Positions 34,379-45,602 of a stretch of DNA of 64,000 bases are shown piece after piece. The stretch's first letter is position 1. Each line of letters opens with the position of its first letter. The translations under genes and the position numbers were made by a program. Origin of the DNA: Aurelia coerulea (taxonomy: Eukaryota; Cnidaria; Scyphozoa; Semaeostomeae; Ulmaridae). Location of the stretch: contig CM076959.1 of NCBI GenBank assembly GCA_039566865.1, positions 8,291,501 to 8,355,500 of the forward strand, given 5' to 3'. Below the pieces are notes generated by a model, which ran no database searches, was not told the origin of the DNA, and saw only the letters and a program-made list of their open reading frames with translations.

Positions 34379-35920
34379 GGGAAATAGTTTTTACAATATG
34401 AAGCAAAATTTTTGAATACTATGAGTATGATCCTCTACTCTTCCTCTCTTTTTCCTTTAATCTTGGGACAAATTTTGATTTCATCTCCCTATAATATCAA
34501 TGTTAATGCAGAGAGGTCGGAGCGGCCTACATTTAAAAGCCCATTTTTTGGAATGAGGAAGGTTAGCAAAGGAGCCATTGCGATGAATTGCAATGCTTTC
34601 AAGATGCCTGATGAAAACGAGGTTCGACCATGCGACATATCTTGAGCTCATGCAGCACACAGTTGCACCATTATGGTGGCTTAGGCCCAAGAGAATGCTC
34701 TGATACTCAGGGCACCCGGTGGCAAGATCACTTACGTTACGTCAAGAATTCCTGTTGATTCGTCATCTCAAAGGTTGAAAAATCGATGAGCCATCACATT
34801 TTAATCAGTGATGCAACATTTGGGGACCTGCTTAAAATGATTGATAGGTAGGAAAGCCATTTACTGTTCCTTGCAATAGCACTCATACTTCTCCCCGGTA
34901 GCTCTGGTTGCCGTTGCTTTTCTTCTCTGAGTTCTGAGTTTCTATTTGCTTTCACAGGCCGCAGAGGAGGGAAACGGATATGTCCACTATGAAATTTATT
35001 AATGCAGAACCATTTCTTCAAGAATTCAGGAGATGCAGTATTGAAACTTTTTTAGTTTAGTTAATGAAAAGTCGTACATAAGAAGCTTCCGTGTTTGTTA
35101 TAATTCAAAAACTTCGTTTCGAAAGTCGGAGACGGTAAATTTAAGAACCGCCATTTTCATGGGCCATGAAAATGGTGGACAACAAAGGAACATCAACAGA
35201 CGGCACGTGCAAGGCATGTTGGATGAAACAGACCCTTTAAGAACAAGAGTAGGTATGGGATAAATTTTAAGAACAAGTCCAGTCAAATTGAAAGTGAGAA
35301 TCTTAGCTACAGCAAAACCCAATTAAGCTTTACCATAGCTAACAGGGCAACTATTACAACGCTGAGACACTTATTGGAATCACCGTGCAACATGCTATTA
35401 ATGGAAGAGCCAAGGTTGCAATGCTGTTTTTACATTTGGGACTTTAAAGCGCAAGTTTTCTGGTAACCAGTGCATCAAGAAAGATGGAAGTGATGTTTGA
35501 TAAATCAAATTGCCAGTAAGAAGAGAGAAAGACCTCTTCTACGGCTTCAGAATCGGGTCAATAGTTTTCAAAGTGACGTAGGCCCTGCTTAGGTGGCCCA
35601 TCCCTCCAGAAGAGAAGAAGATCCACATTTTCCAAGAGCATAGCCCAGGCCTAAATCCGCCAGATAAACACTTGAAAGATCATTTCCCTTCATTAACATT
35701 GCAGAAACAAGGGTCTAGAGAGGGGGTTCCAATCAGGTAGAAATTAAGATAGATTTGAAACTTAGATATGAATCAAATGTTAAATGATGGATGTAAAAAG
35801 TTTGCCTAAATGTTCTCCCACCCAGATTACTCATCTGTTTTGCGTGGTGTGGTTATATGGAAGAAAAACTGATTTGCTGGTTGCTGGTTATATGCTACAA
35901 AGAGTTTGCCGTGGTAACAC
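34379..35920. other. Helitron interior, no gene recognised
   Basis: Only short ORFs without recognisable domains. Confidence 0.45.
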
Positions 35921-37373
35921 TGACATGAAAAGGAAATTTGAAGTCAACATCAACAAGACTGTTTCATATTGATGTTTGTTGCAGTTTTCGGTCGAAGATT
36001 TCCAAGGGCAGGGAATGTCTGCTTTATGAAACTGCGTTTCTACAAACAACAATTAATCTAATTGAAGCAGAGCGTAATTCTTCAAAGCTGCAGTATTTTT
36101 GAAGCTAATTTGGAAGTGACAAATCGTTCTCCGCGAATGGATATAAAATCAAATTGCAAGATTATTTGGGATGGATTTCAAAATCTACTTTTACTGGAAA
36201 ATTTATGTTTCAGTTGGTGTTTATGATGTTATTGCAAACTTTGATATGACTGTTGACGCAGTGAAAAAATCCCTTAGAAATTGTGAAATAGCACAAAAAC
36301 ATTTCACATAAAAACATTGCTTTACTTTGACAGCACCAGAATATAGTTGCAGAAAATAACAAGAAATGAGCCTCAAAACTTTCAACAAACAAATTTAGGA
36401 GTAAAGGGCAGTCCAACAATGACAAGAAAGTGATTTTAGAGGCTGAAAGTCATTGGCCTAGCAAATTTCAACTATTTGATTACTATCATTTTCATGAACT
36501 TTGAAGTCAATTTCCTGGAAATGCGATTTTCGCTAAATCTGTGTAATGGATATATTTTAATTTCCAAACCATAAGAGATATTTAAATGAAATTTTGTCAA
36601 AATGTTTGCCAAAGATGGAGCTTCAAAATGAACCTCTGCTTTTACATTGGCTGACATGAAAAGGAAATTTGAAGTCAACAAGACTGTTTCATATTGATGT
36701 TTGTTGCAGTTTTCGGTCAAAGATTTCCAAGGGCAGGGAATGTCTGCTTTATGAAACTGCGTTTCTACAAACAACAATTAATCTAAGCAGAGCGTAATTC
36801 TTCAAAGCTGCAGTATTTTTGAAGCTAATTTGGAAGTGACAAATCGTTCTCCGCGAATGGATATAAAATCAAATTGCAGGATTATTTGGGATAGATTTCA
36901 AAATCTACTTTTACTGGAAAATTTATGTTTCAGTTGGTGTTTATGATGTTATTGCAAACTTTGATATGACTGTTGACGCAGTGAAAAAATCCCTTAGAAA
37001 TTGTGAAGTAGCACAAAAACATTTCACATAAAAACATTGCTTTACTTTGACAGCACCAGAATATAGTTGCAGAAAATAACAAGAAATGAGCCTCAAAACT
37101 TTCAACAAACAAATTTAGGAGTAAAGGGCAGTCCAACAATGACAAGAAAATGATTTTAGAGGCTGAAAGTTATTGGCCTAGCAAATTTCAACTATTTGAT
37201 TACTATCATTTTCATGAACTTTGAAGTCAATTTCCTGGAAATGCGATTTTCGCTAAATCTGTGTAATGGATATATTTTTAATTTCCAAACCATAAGAGAT
37301 ATTTAAATGAAATTTTGTCAAAATGTTTGCCAAAGATGGAGCTTCAAAATGAACCTCTGCTTTTACATTGGCT
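35921..37373 (+). repeat. 0.73-kb tandem duplication (two copies)
   Basis: Copy 1 (35921-36651) and copy 2 (36652-37373) both start TGACATGAAAAGGAAATTTG and end TTTTACATTGGCT. They differ by a few substitutions and small deletions (6 bp and about 5 bp missing from copy 2). The identical 71-residue ORFs at 36210-36425 and 36930-37145 (-) are a result of this duplication. No coding function is recognised. Confidence 0.92.
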
Positions 37374-37844
37374 AAGCACAAAAGGGATTAAGATCCTTAT
37401 GTCTACATTTTTTGCCATCAAAATTTAATCATACAAATGGTGATGGCAGGACGATTCGCGACTCTAATGGAGTGCTAGGACAATAACCTTGCAAATCAAC
37501 ATTGTTTCGGGGGCGAGGGCGTGTTTACACCTAATCGCTATGGTTTGAGCTGCGGATTGTCAAGAAATGCTTCCAAGGACTTTTAGCAGACATTGTACAT
37601 ACTTGCATGAAGTCCAGCTAATTTATTAAGATAACTTTAATCAGTAGAGAATGAAAGTACTTTTCCGTGTACCATTTTTTGCAAAATTTCGTCCATTTTT
37701 GGTTGCTATGGCAACATGAAAGGTGCCATTTTGAACTTTTCAGTCCAAAAAGCTTACAATCATGCCTATCTACCATCTCAACTTTGTTATATGCCCATAT
37801 TCATAGTAATTTTATGACCGGGATGATGCTACCTTAAGCACCCA

Positions 37845-38215
37845 GGAGGCTTATTTAATTTCGGGCCCTCCACAGGGGGGCATATTAGAGAGGGGGCTTA
37901 TTATATAGGGGGGCTTATTCACAAAATCAAATGACGGGGATACAGATGACAGCTTTTTAGATCATTTACACCGTATTTTGCGGATACAATATACAATTTT
38001 ACGAGTCAAATACATAAATTCGACACAGTTTTATCTCAAACCACATCAGAATTAACATGCAAGTTATCTAGGTCAATAAATGGGAAATCTTTGGTAGCCA
38101 CTACAATTTGATATAACAGGGGGGGGGGGGGGCTTAATACAGAGAGGGCTTATTCAAATTTTGGCTCAGAGGGGAGGGGCTTATTAGAGAGGAGGGCTTA
38201 ATAGAGCTTTTACGG
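37845..38215. mobile_element. candidate element rich in GGGGGCTTATTAGAGA motifs
   Basis: Repeated motifs of the form GGGGGCTTATTAGAGAGG (37878-37920, 38111-38205) end at TTAATAGAGCTTTTACGGTA (about 38197-38216). The same terminal motif ends a fragment at 44277-44297. The left boundary near TACCTTAAGCACCCAGGAGG (37830-37855) is only weakly inverted to it. Probably a degenerate TIR element; class not determined. Confidence 0.45.
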
Positions 38216-38796
38216 TAAGTATACAGTTAAGTTTTCATGGTAATAGTTTATAAAGAGTGGAAAGAGCAATGCAAAATGAAAAGAGAAAAGGAGAAAATAG
38301 ATGCCGTGTAGAGGGTGTGTTTTAAGTTTGCAAAATAGAAAGCACAGCAGGAATATAATTCAAAGCAAAACAACTGTTGTTCGTTCTCGCATCGGCTCCC
38401 TCTTGCTTTCAATTTTCAAATAGATACAACAGAGCCCCTTGGAGAGTGGAATACGCCACAAACTGACTGCATTGATTTGTAACGCTAAATAGCTCTTCTT
38501 AACAAAGTATCAACATTTGGCCTTGGTGTTCAAAGATACTCCCAAATTATACTTATGTCCCTCTTCACACACAAGTATTCTTTTGAGACCGATGTATTAT
38601 GGAATAAAAAAAAAGATGTATGTATATATTTTATCCCTCTTTCACCGGCGCACTAAATTCAACTGTCCATACACCTGAATGACAAATACGACGGCGGGCC
38701 AGCGCGGCGCCGTAGGCGACGCGCGGCAAGCCTAGTAAACAATAAACAGCATGTTCGTTGATTTAACTCCGATTAGAATTTCATTCTAATCTGCAT

Positions 38797-39030
38797 ATAT
38801 TTCATGTTTTTCAGACACCAATCTTCTGTTATTAGCATGCTGATTTTATTTGATCACTTTGACAAATGATTTCATCAAATAGCCAGGTCTTATCTAAGCA
38901 GACTGATGACTTACTTGCGGTTGCACTTCCACAGCTGAACCACAGCAGGCAGCCTCATTTAGTAATTTTGATTTTAGTTTGCATGTGATCAGTTAAATTC
39001 TACCAATCACAGTGCGCTCTTCTTTTATTT
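38797..39030. mobile_element. heptamer-containing repeat, locus 1 right part
   Basis: ATATTTCATG..CAGACACCAATCTTCTG through CCAATCACAGTGCGCTC matches the inverted copy at 45603-45823. It is the continuation of 28766-28853 across the U/Helitron insertions. Confidence 0.82.
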
Positions 39031-39474
39031 GAATGCTGATTGAATTGAATTATTTTATTTTGTAAGAACACTAAACCTTGCAGTAGGGTTTCTTAGCGTT
39101 GCAACTAACTTTTTATCGTAAAAATTTCCAGTGAGTTTATTAAATTATCATGAAATTGTATTTCACAATTATCAAAGTTCATTGAGGACTGCCTTTTGAA
39201 TTAACAACCAAATCATCAGGAGAACTTAGTCTTTTAGAGTATTATTTGGGATGGTAAAACGCTTTCTGTTCCAAAAAAGTTTCTTAAAGACAAATGACGG
39301 AGATATATGGCAACTTAAATCAGGGGCCTTGGCAATCTAAAGATAACCTATTGTATTCCATTGTATTTGATGATCTCGAGAGATTATCAAAACATCTGGA
39401 CAAATGATGGCATCCGGCCATCCTTTGTTCCTTTTTTAAACAAGACGCCTTGTATCCAGATCGCATGGGACGTA
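39031..39474. other. no recognisable feature
   Basis: A+T-rich spacer; nothing supported. Confidence 0.45.
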
Positions 39475-40067
39475 CCCTTAGTCCTTTCAAATTTCGCCTG
39501 CCTTCAATTTTGGCTCCCTTGAATTTTCACCCCTTTAATTTTCGCCCCCCTTATGCAGAAGTTTCGCGCGAGTTTCGCTCCCTTTAATTTTCGCCCCCTG
39601 GTTTGGATTGATATGACGTAATTTGGATGGATATGGCCCCGAGCAAGAGAACACGGTGGATTTAGAACAACAAAATCACCCCTTAGACACAGGGGAGGAC
39701 AATATCATTTTTATCGAAGAGCAGGGGCGGCTGGCCCTGCTATTAGTGCTATTAGTCTAATAGCAATTTTTTTCAGAGATTGCCCAAGAATTACCCTTAG
39801 AAAATATTTCGTCCGTCATTCTTTCAGCTGTGTTTTAGGACCTTTACAATTTGTTGAAAAAAAAACGACGAAGAGTAATGCATTTCTTGTATTTTGTATT
39901 ACAATCAAAACTAAAGTTCTTTTATAGAAAATAGATTTTTTCGCTTCCTTTAATTTTCGCTTCCTCTAATTTTCGCCCCCCAAAATATTTCCGCAATTCG
40001 CCCCCTTTAATTTTTGCCCCCATTCGGGGCGAAAATTAAAGGCAGGCGAAATTTGAAGGGACTAAGG
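39475..40067. mobile_element. TA-flanked TIR element with TTTAATTTTCGCCCCC iterations
   Basis: Ends CCCTTAGTCCTTTCAAATTT and complement (CCTTAGTCCCTTCAAATTTC), flanked by TA (39473-39474 and 40068-40069; GTAC also repeats). Near both ends the motif TTTAATTTTCGCCCCC recurs about eight times on the same strand, with variants. No ORF. Subterminal iterated motifs often serve as transposase binding sites; that role is inferred. Confidence 0.75.
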
Positions 40068-40069
40068 TA

Positions 40070-40829
40070 CTATGCAAAGTAGCTTGACCCTTTAAAAGAA
40101 GAGAAGAAAACAAACGCAGCGATGAGCATGATAACGTGAGCCCCAACATGAGGATTCGTTCACAACAAGGCCGAAAGACAATAATGTTGTGAAAACAATA
40201 GGTCAGCACTTCGTCTCCCAAACAACAAACAAGCGGTTTCTTATAAAATGAATATGAAATGAACGCATTCGAAAAAGTGCAGAAAGGCACTTTCTGCCAA
40301 AGCTTTCTAGGTGATCTTTTGGCGTGAGCAAATTTATAGATTGTTGGAGAGATGAACTTCAGATTCTTTTGTTTAAAAACAATGCCGACTTCCCCAATCA
40401 GCAGCCATCCTTTGGGAGCGCATGCGGACTGCGTAGATCATTTTGACCAATCAGAGTGGAGCTTTCTTGCTCCTGCACAGCTACGTGCAGCAACAACAAC
40501 GCTAATCCCCATGTGACCACCGTTCTTCCGTGCAATCGCCATTTTGTTAGGCAAGATGAGCGTGGACGGCTGAGGACACATCTTTCTCTTTTTCGTCGTT
40601 CGGGCTAGGATTATATTGTCATACTGAGTTCGAAACATATCAGTTTGTTTGAGAGTTGTTGTAATGATACATACCTAACAGTACCTGATGATATGGCAAG
40701 TTCCAGCACTGCAAATGATGAGCCGTTCCAATAACTTTCACATTTTACCTATGCGAAGTCGTCAACAAATGCAAAGAATATCAGCCAATATCACTGCAAA
40801 TTGTGCGATTTCACATCAGTTAAAAGAGA
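40070..40829. other. no recognisable feature
   Basis: No supported gene. Short minus-strand ORFs at 40036-40290 and 40438-40638 have no recognisable domain. Confidence 0.4.
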
Positions 40830-41008
40830 ATGCAGGCTCAAAGCAATCAATATTCAGACCATTCAGACGTAAACGAAGCCAAAGGAATAAGCTACCATCT
40901 AACATTGTAAATGCGGTCACGCTAAATTCATTCAAGAATCATTTGGACAATTTATTTGGAGAGAAGAAATACTCTGTTTGTAAAGAAGACATTTTTTCAA
41001 TAGTTTAG
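40830..41008 (+). pseudogene. LINE RT C-terminal tail fragment
   Basis: The end of a plus-strand ORF (40688-41008) reads RNKLPSNIVNAVTLNSFKNH followed by LDNLF. This is the common C-terminal pattern of Jockey/CR1-type RTs (W/RN-LP-xIV-A-TLxxFKxxL). Upstream RT is not recognisable, so this is a short relic. Identification rests on this one motif. Confidence 0.6.
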
Positions 41009-41149
41009 ATTAAGACAACAACATTATCTTTTTGAGAAAATACGATGAGTATGGAGTGGCTTTTCCCGGGACAGGCTATTTTTCTGAGATCCATTATCTA
41101 TCAGTTGGGTGTTACACTTGTTAATATTATATTTTGAGTTTGGCTTGAC

Positions 41150-41587
41150 ATGAGTGGTCTGTCAGTACAATGGTCTGTCCAGGGTGAAGTCACTCCAAAG
41201 ATCTGTGACAGGCTCTTAGCCTTTAGCACAGTTATCATTATAGTTATAGTTATAGTTATAGTTAAAAGAAACAAAAATGAAACATCAAACAGTGCTGCAA
41301 CTGCCATATCATCACTTGTTGCTGTTAACCCTACTTTTGAAGTCAGAGATGAGCATTGCTATTCAACCTCAAATTCTCCTCTTTTCACCTGTCTACAAAA
41401 AATTCTGAATTTGGCTCAGATAATCAGGAATTTAGTCCTTGAAGATCTTCTGCTATTAACAAAAGTAAAATCTCAACACCATCAAACATCATCTGCAAAG
41501 CCCGAGCATACAATTCTAGCTCAACTGCCTATTTCCCCCTTGTTTTACAAAGAAATAAGTAGGCATATGCAATCTGAGTTAATCTGA
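41150..41587 (+). CDS. hypothetical ORF with one hydrophobic segment
   Basis: 145 residues. Residues 27-38 (STVIIIVIVIVI) are strongly hydrophobic and followed by KRNKNE, like a membrane anchor with positive-inside flank. However, the IVIVIV run is encoded by a (TATAGT)n microsatellite at about 41240-41262, so it may be chance. I recognise no family. It could be a terminal exon of an unannotated gene or noise. Confidence 0.2.
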   Translation: MSGLSVQWSVQGEVTPKICDRLLAFSTVIIIVIVIVIVKRNKNETSNSAATAISSLVAVNPTFEVRDEHCYSTSNSPLFTCLQKILNLAQIIRNLVLEDLLLLTKVKSQHHQTSSAKPEHTILAQLPISPLFYKEISRHMQSELI

Positions 41588-41823
41588 GTCTGTTCTAGGT
41601 GTTGTTTTACTTCTGATTGCCATGAGATAAAATGGCTGAGACCTGAAACGGTACTTGTGAATGGCTACAGCTACTGTGTACATTTCTTAGGGTTTATAAA
41701 TGTGCTGATTTTAGAAATTACTGAATTGTCAAAGACAGTGGAAAAATTGGTACAATTTTGATTATTTGAGAGCATGTCTGAAGAAACATGAAGCAGACAA
41801 ATGACTAATATTTTGTACAATGA

Positions 41824-42090
41824 TTGATAAAATTCCAGATTTTGATCATAATGATCTCAAGTTGTTGCCTCCAGACTTTGTTTTGCAAGCTAGATAAAGA
41901 GAACCAAGCAATCTTTCAGTATTTAGATCTTCATTCCCTGATCATGCTGTCTCAGACATACAAATTTTTCCACAAGAAAGCCAATAAATATCTAAATAAG
42001 ACAAACTTGAAACAGCTTATGATCAACACTCAGTTTTTTGACATGCTTTTTGCATGCATGACCTACATGGAATCTGACACAAGAATTTAA
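41824..42090 (+). CDS. hypothetical short ORF
   Basis: 88 residues, hydrophobic at the N-terminus (MIKFQILIIMISSCCLQTLF) then Lys/Asn-rich. No family recognised and A+T-rich; likely chance. Confidence 0.12.
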   Translation: MIKFQILIIMISSCCLQTLFCKLDKENQAIFQYLDLHSLIMLSQTYKFFHKKANKYLNKTNLKQLMINTQFFDMLFACMTYMESDTRI

Positions 42091-42424
42091 AGTTATCTTA
42101 GCAAATGCCCTACAAACAAGATACGATTGATATAAATGCAGACACAGTCTGATAACACCTTTAGAAACCATCAAACATGGTTCAAATGAACTTTGTGAAG
42201 TTTAAAAACAGTTTGGACATGACAATGACAGGGATCCATCACCACTGGAAATGTTGGTGTATTCTGTTGCACAGCCACCTGAAAAAAAACATTTTGATGA
42301 AGGCCATATTGTATTTTGGAAGAAGGAACGCAAACATTTGCACCATGTGTCAATTTAAGCATTAGATTGCTAAAAGTTCCCTTATTGGCTTTTTTCATAA
42401 GAAACTCTGATCGGGCCATAGTAC

Positions 42425-42753
42425 CCCAGGGGGGCACTTAGCACATTGCACATACGGGGAGGTAAATCCAATATTTTTGGGTCAGAATATTGCTGAAAGT
42501 GATATATTTGGGTCAAAATAAACTGAAATTATGTTTTTGATATTTTTGGGCATAAAATATAGTCACAATGATATTTCTGGGTTCTCTAGTGGCAATCCTG
42601 GTCTCAATTTGCATTGTTTCAGGATATTTTATGTTCCTTTACAGATGTCAAAGTATAAAATGAGCTGATATTTTTGGGTTGTAATGAAGCTAAACTGATA
42701 TTTTTGGGTCTGACCCCCCATATGCGTATGTGCTGAGTGTCCCCCCCCATGGG
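42425..42753. mobile_element. hAT-like MITE, 8-bp TSD, internal ATATTTTTGGGTC repeats
   Basis: Ends CCCAGGGGGGCACTTAGCAC and complement of GTGCTGAGTGTCCCCCCCC-ATGGG, flanked by CATAGTAC (42417-42424 and 42754-42761; one further C also matches). The body consists largely of repeats of ATATTTTTGGGTC and variants (42471 to 42712). No ORF. The 8-bp duplication suggests hAT; 9 bp would suggest Mutator. Confidence 0.8.
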
Positions 42754-42761
42754 CATAGTAC

Positions 42762-43891
42762 CAACAATTTTTTTATTTTTTGAATGCATGAATTATCAAT
42801 ATGATAAGTAACACTGATGCAGATCAGATATTCTATGATTCTTGCCACTCAAAACATCATATAATAGATGAATAAACAGTGTTCTCATCATGTTGAAAAC
42901 TTTCCCCTCTTTTCTCCAAAATTACAAGAGATATAACAATGAGACATACCCCTATTGTTACTATTCTAACAATGGCAGTTAATTAATCATGTGATTCATT
43001 GCCAGGCAATAAAAAAAATAAAGGAAAATTGGCAAATTTATACCTTCTTATCATGAAAATTCCATTTGATTTGCTGACAACTGATTTTCTCCAAATTTGT
43101 TTCAAATAGTAGGAAATATGTTATACTGTAGATTCAAAATCAATACTTTAAAAAAATTCCATTTCTAGCACAGTTAGTTTTGAAGTAGCTTTTGGTTTCT
43201 TATAAGTCTTGTCTTATAAACCAGTTTCTTTATAAAAAACATGCAACGAGTACAGATGAGTCAGAGCGCCTAACACTCTCTCTGTGTACTAGTAGAGCCT
43301 AAAAGATCGTATTCGTTATCAGACAATTTTTTCTCACCTCTGCACTGTTTAGGAACACTTTCTTTACATATAGTTCTGTCTTTAAATAGAATACCAACCA
43401 TCATAGCACACGCAAAATACCGGCCATTTTACACCAGTTCTCCCGCAATCTGAATCAAATAAAAACAAATGGGCAACAGCAACAACCTAGATGTAACAGT
43501 TGTAGTGCGCTTGCGCAAAAAAAGGTTAGCACCCAATCTTCTTTCTAAAACCCACACGCGGCCCAAGTCAGCAGCCAGTTCGTCTCTCCAACAATAGGGC
43601 CATTGAATAGTTTTATTAATTACTTGGCAAAATTTCTGATGACCCAGAAAGCTGTTTTCCAAGAGAGGCGTGTCCTTTTCAAATCACGGAAGAGGACCCT
43701 AATGATAACAGGATGTATTGTACTGATAGGTTATCCTGTTAAAACATTCGATTATTATTATTATTATTATTATTATTATGACCTATTACTACTTGTTTAG
43801 TTACAATGCTAAAGATAGTATCTGCGGTAATTAAAATGCCAAATTGCTCAAGTAATTATGATGTATTTGGCAAAGTTTGTTACGTGCAAAC
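42762..43891. other. no gene; ATT microsatellite
   Basis: (ATT)n of about ten units at 43750-43779. Otherwise no recognised feature. Confidence 0.5.
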
Positions 43892-44801
43892 GGGTGTCTG
43901 CAAACCACGAAACCACGAAATCACGAAACGAAACAGCAAAACAGCGAAACGAAATGGGGGAAATAGCGAAGCGAAATGGGAAAATAGCAAAACAGCAAAA
44001 TCAGAGTGATATGAGTTTGTAAAAGGGTGCAAACTACAAATTTCACCACCCAAATTAAATGTGTACTGTAAACGATTTGTTGTTGTTTCCTTCTATCGCC
44101 TGAGCTTCATGTAGGCTGGCAATAGGCCTTATTCAATTATCAATAAAACTTTAGACCCAACAATTTTGCGATTAACTTAAAGAATTTTCTCACGCATTAA
44201 TTTGAATACTTGTTAGTGAGAATATAAAGGGGGTAAAGAAATAACAAGTGTCCAAAATTAAATAAGCCCCGGGGCATTAATAGAGCTTTTACGGTATGTG
44301 TCAATGACCATGCTCTACGTTATACTAAATTTACCATGGTTGACACATACATTTGTGTCAAGTCGTTTTCCTTCGTTGTCATTGATTTGTTCAAGGAAAA
44401 AAATCGACAAAGTTCATACGTTTTTAAACCTATCTTTGAAAAAAGTGGGGGGGGGGGAGGCTATTGCCCCCCTCTAGCCCAATTGCTGCGCGGTCGCTGG
44501 GTAATGAAATAACGTAGAAAACACTATGACTCCATATCTCAACTTTCTCAGTTTCTCCAAAAAACTCAATCCACAACTCAAACCGTAAATCTAACTGCAA
44601 TAAGAAGTACAAGGCCTAAATCCCAAATAAAAACGGAAGAAGCGAGACAAAAAGTGTCCAGTTCTCTCTTCATTCAGCTCATTTTATGCTCTTAGTATTT
44701 CTTCTATTGCACCTAGCAGTTCATTTCGCTGTTTCGCTATTCCCCATTTCGTTTCGCTATTTAACCGTTTCGTTTCGTGATTTCGTGGTTTGCAGACACC
44801 C
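43892..44801. mobile_element. TIR element GGGTGTCTGCAAACCACGAAA (0.9 kb)
   Basis: Left end GGGTGTCTGCAAACCACGAA (43892 onward) and right end complementary (44782-44801), with TIRs continuing through AATCACGAAACGAAAC and then GAAATGG-rich purine runs. Flanks GTGCAAAC (43884-43891) and ATGCAAAC (about 44803-44810) make an 8-bp duplication with one mismatch, suggesting hAT. Inside, TTAAACCTATCTTTG with a G-run/C-run hairpin (about 44424-44475) looks like a solo TTAA-element end. No ORF. Confidence 0.75.
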
Positions 44802-44810
44802 CATGCAAAC

Positions 44811-45602
44811 TGTTCAGTAGATATTTTGGGCAAAATAATTAGTAAGTCTACACGACAGACAAGACAATAAGATAACATGACATGTCAGTATGCGCTGGAC
44901 CAAAGGTAAAATAGAGGAGATCAACCAAACTAAATCACTCTTCAGGGTCAATGGCTTGTAAACCTCGCCATGTTTCAGAAGCCGAAACTCCCGCCTTTTC
45001 CAACCAAAAGATTCTGCAGCAGCGTTTTTTTCAAAGAGGAACTGAAGCGATTCGACCAACTTCGGCAACCAACCATTGGCTAATCAATGCGCTACAATCG
45101 TATATGATCTTGATAATAGCCGAGGGCCGCAAGCATCGATGTTGACCAGGGCCCTTTCATTGATCAGTGACATATTTTGATCGTTGAATAGGCCAAAATT
45201 TTCTGCATGTTTCTTGTAAACACAAAGAAGTCGTGGAAACTTCGGAGTGGCTGATGTTAGATAGTCTACATTGGGTGAGAGATCGTAATTTTTTCTGAAG
45301 AGAAAACGAGGCATTTAGGCCTGTCTGAAACCCAAGCTGTTTTTCTGGGTACTTGAGGATTCCACTGGCAAATTTTTATTTGTTGCTTGTGTTTCTTTCT
45401 GATGCGAGACTTTTTTCTGGGGTTTTCAATTGGATGAATTTTACTAATCTTTTTCAGAATCGCTGGCATTTTAGCAGCAGCCATTACTAGTAATAATTAC
45501 AACATCGCAATAACGGGAATTAATTTGTCCATGTGTCCATATAAGTACAGCCACGTATGCACTCTGTCAAAATATGCTGATGCTGATGAGGAGCCTCAAA
45601 GA
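44811..45602. other. no recognisable feature
   Basis: Only short overlapping ORFs without recognisable domains. Confidence 0.4.

Larger units (their letters stand above)
30284..38735 (+). mobile_element. Helitron, 8452 bp, non-autonomous
   Basis: The 5' end is TCTATATCTATATTC, followed by TATTATTAAAACGTG, the usual Helitron start. The 3' end is CTAG (38732-38735), preceded by a G+C-rich hairpin GCGCGGCGCC-GTA-GGCGACGCGC (38702-38724). It sits between A30283 and T38736 with no target duplication. The paralogous unit U1 reads straight through the junction (GCGTAA|TAAACAATAAACAGC, 29361 onward), an exact empty site. No Rep/helicase ORF is visible, so it depends on another element. It carries a foldback element, two small TIR elements and a tandem duplication. 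Confidence 0.92.
29428..38796 (+). mobile_element. unit U2, interrupted by the 8.45-kb Helitron
   Basis: Directly follows U1 in the same orientation. It has the same start, its own middle (29652-30098) and the same 3' block, which is broken at 30283/38736 and ends GCAT at 38796. U1+U2 together are inserted in the heptamer repeat; the uninterrupted form of that site is at about 45823-45824 (inverted). Confidence 0.75.

Noticed and set aside
38100..38140. G-run at 38119 as another TTAA/piggyBac end
   Set aside because: There is no TTAA-CCC TIR and no C-run partner; it belongs to the GGGGGCTTATTAGAGA repeats.
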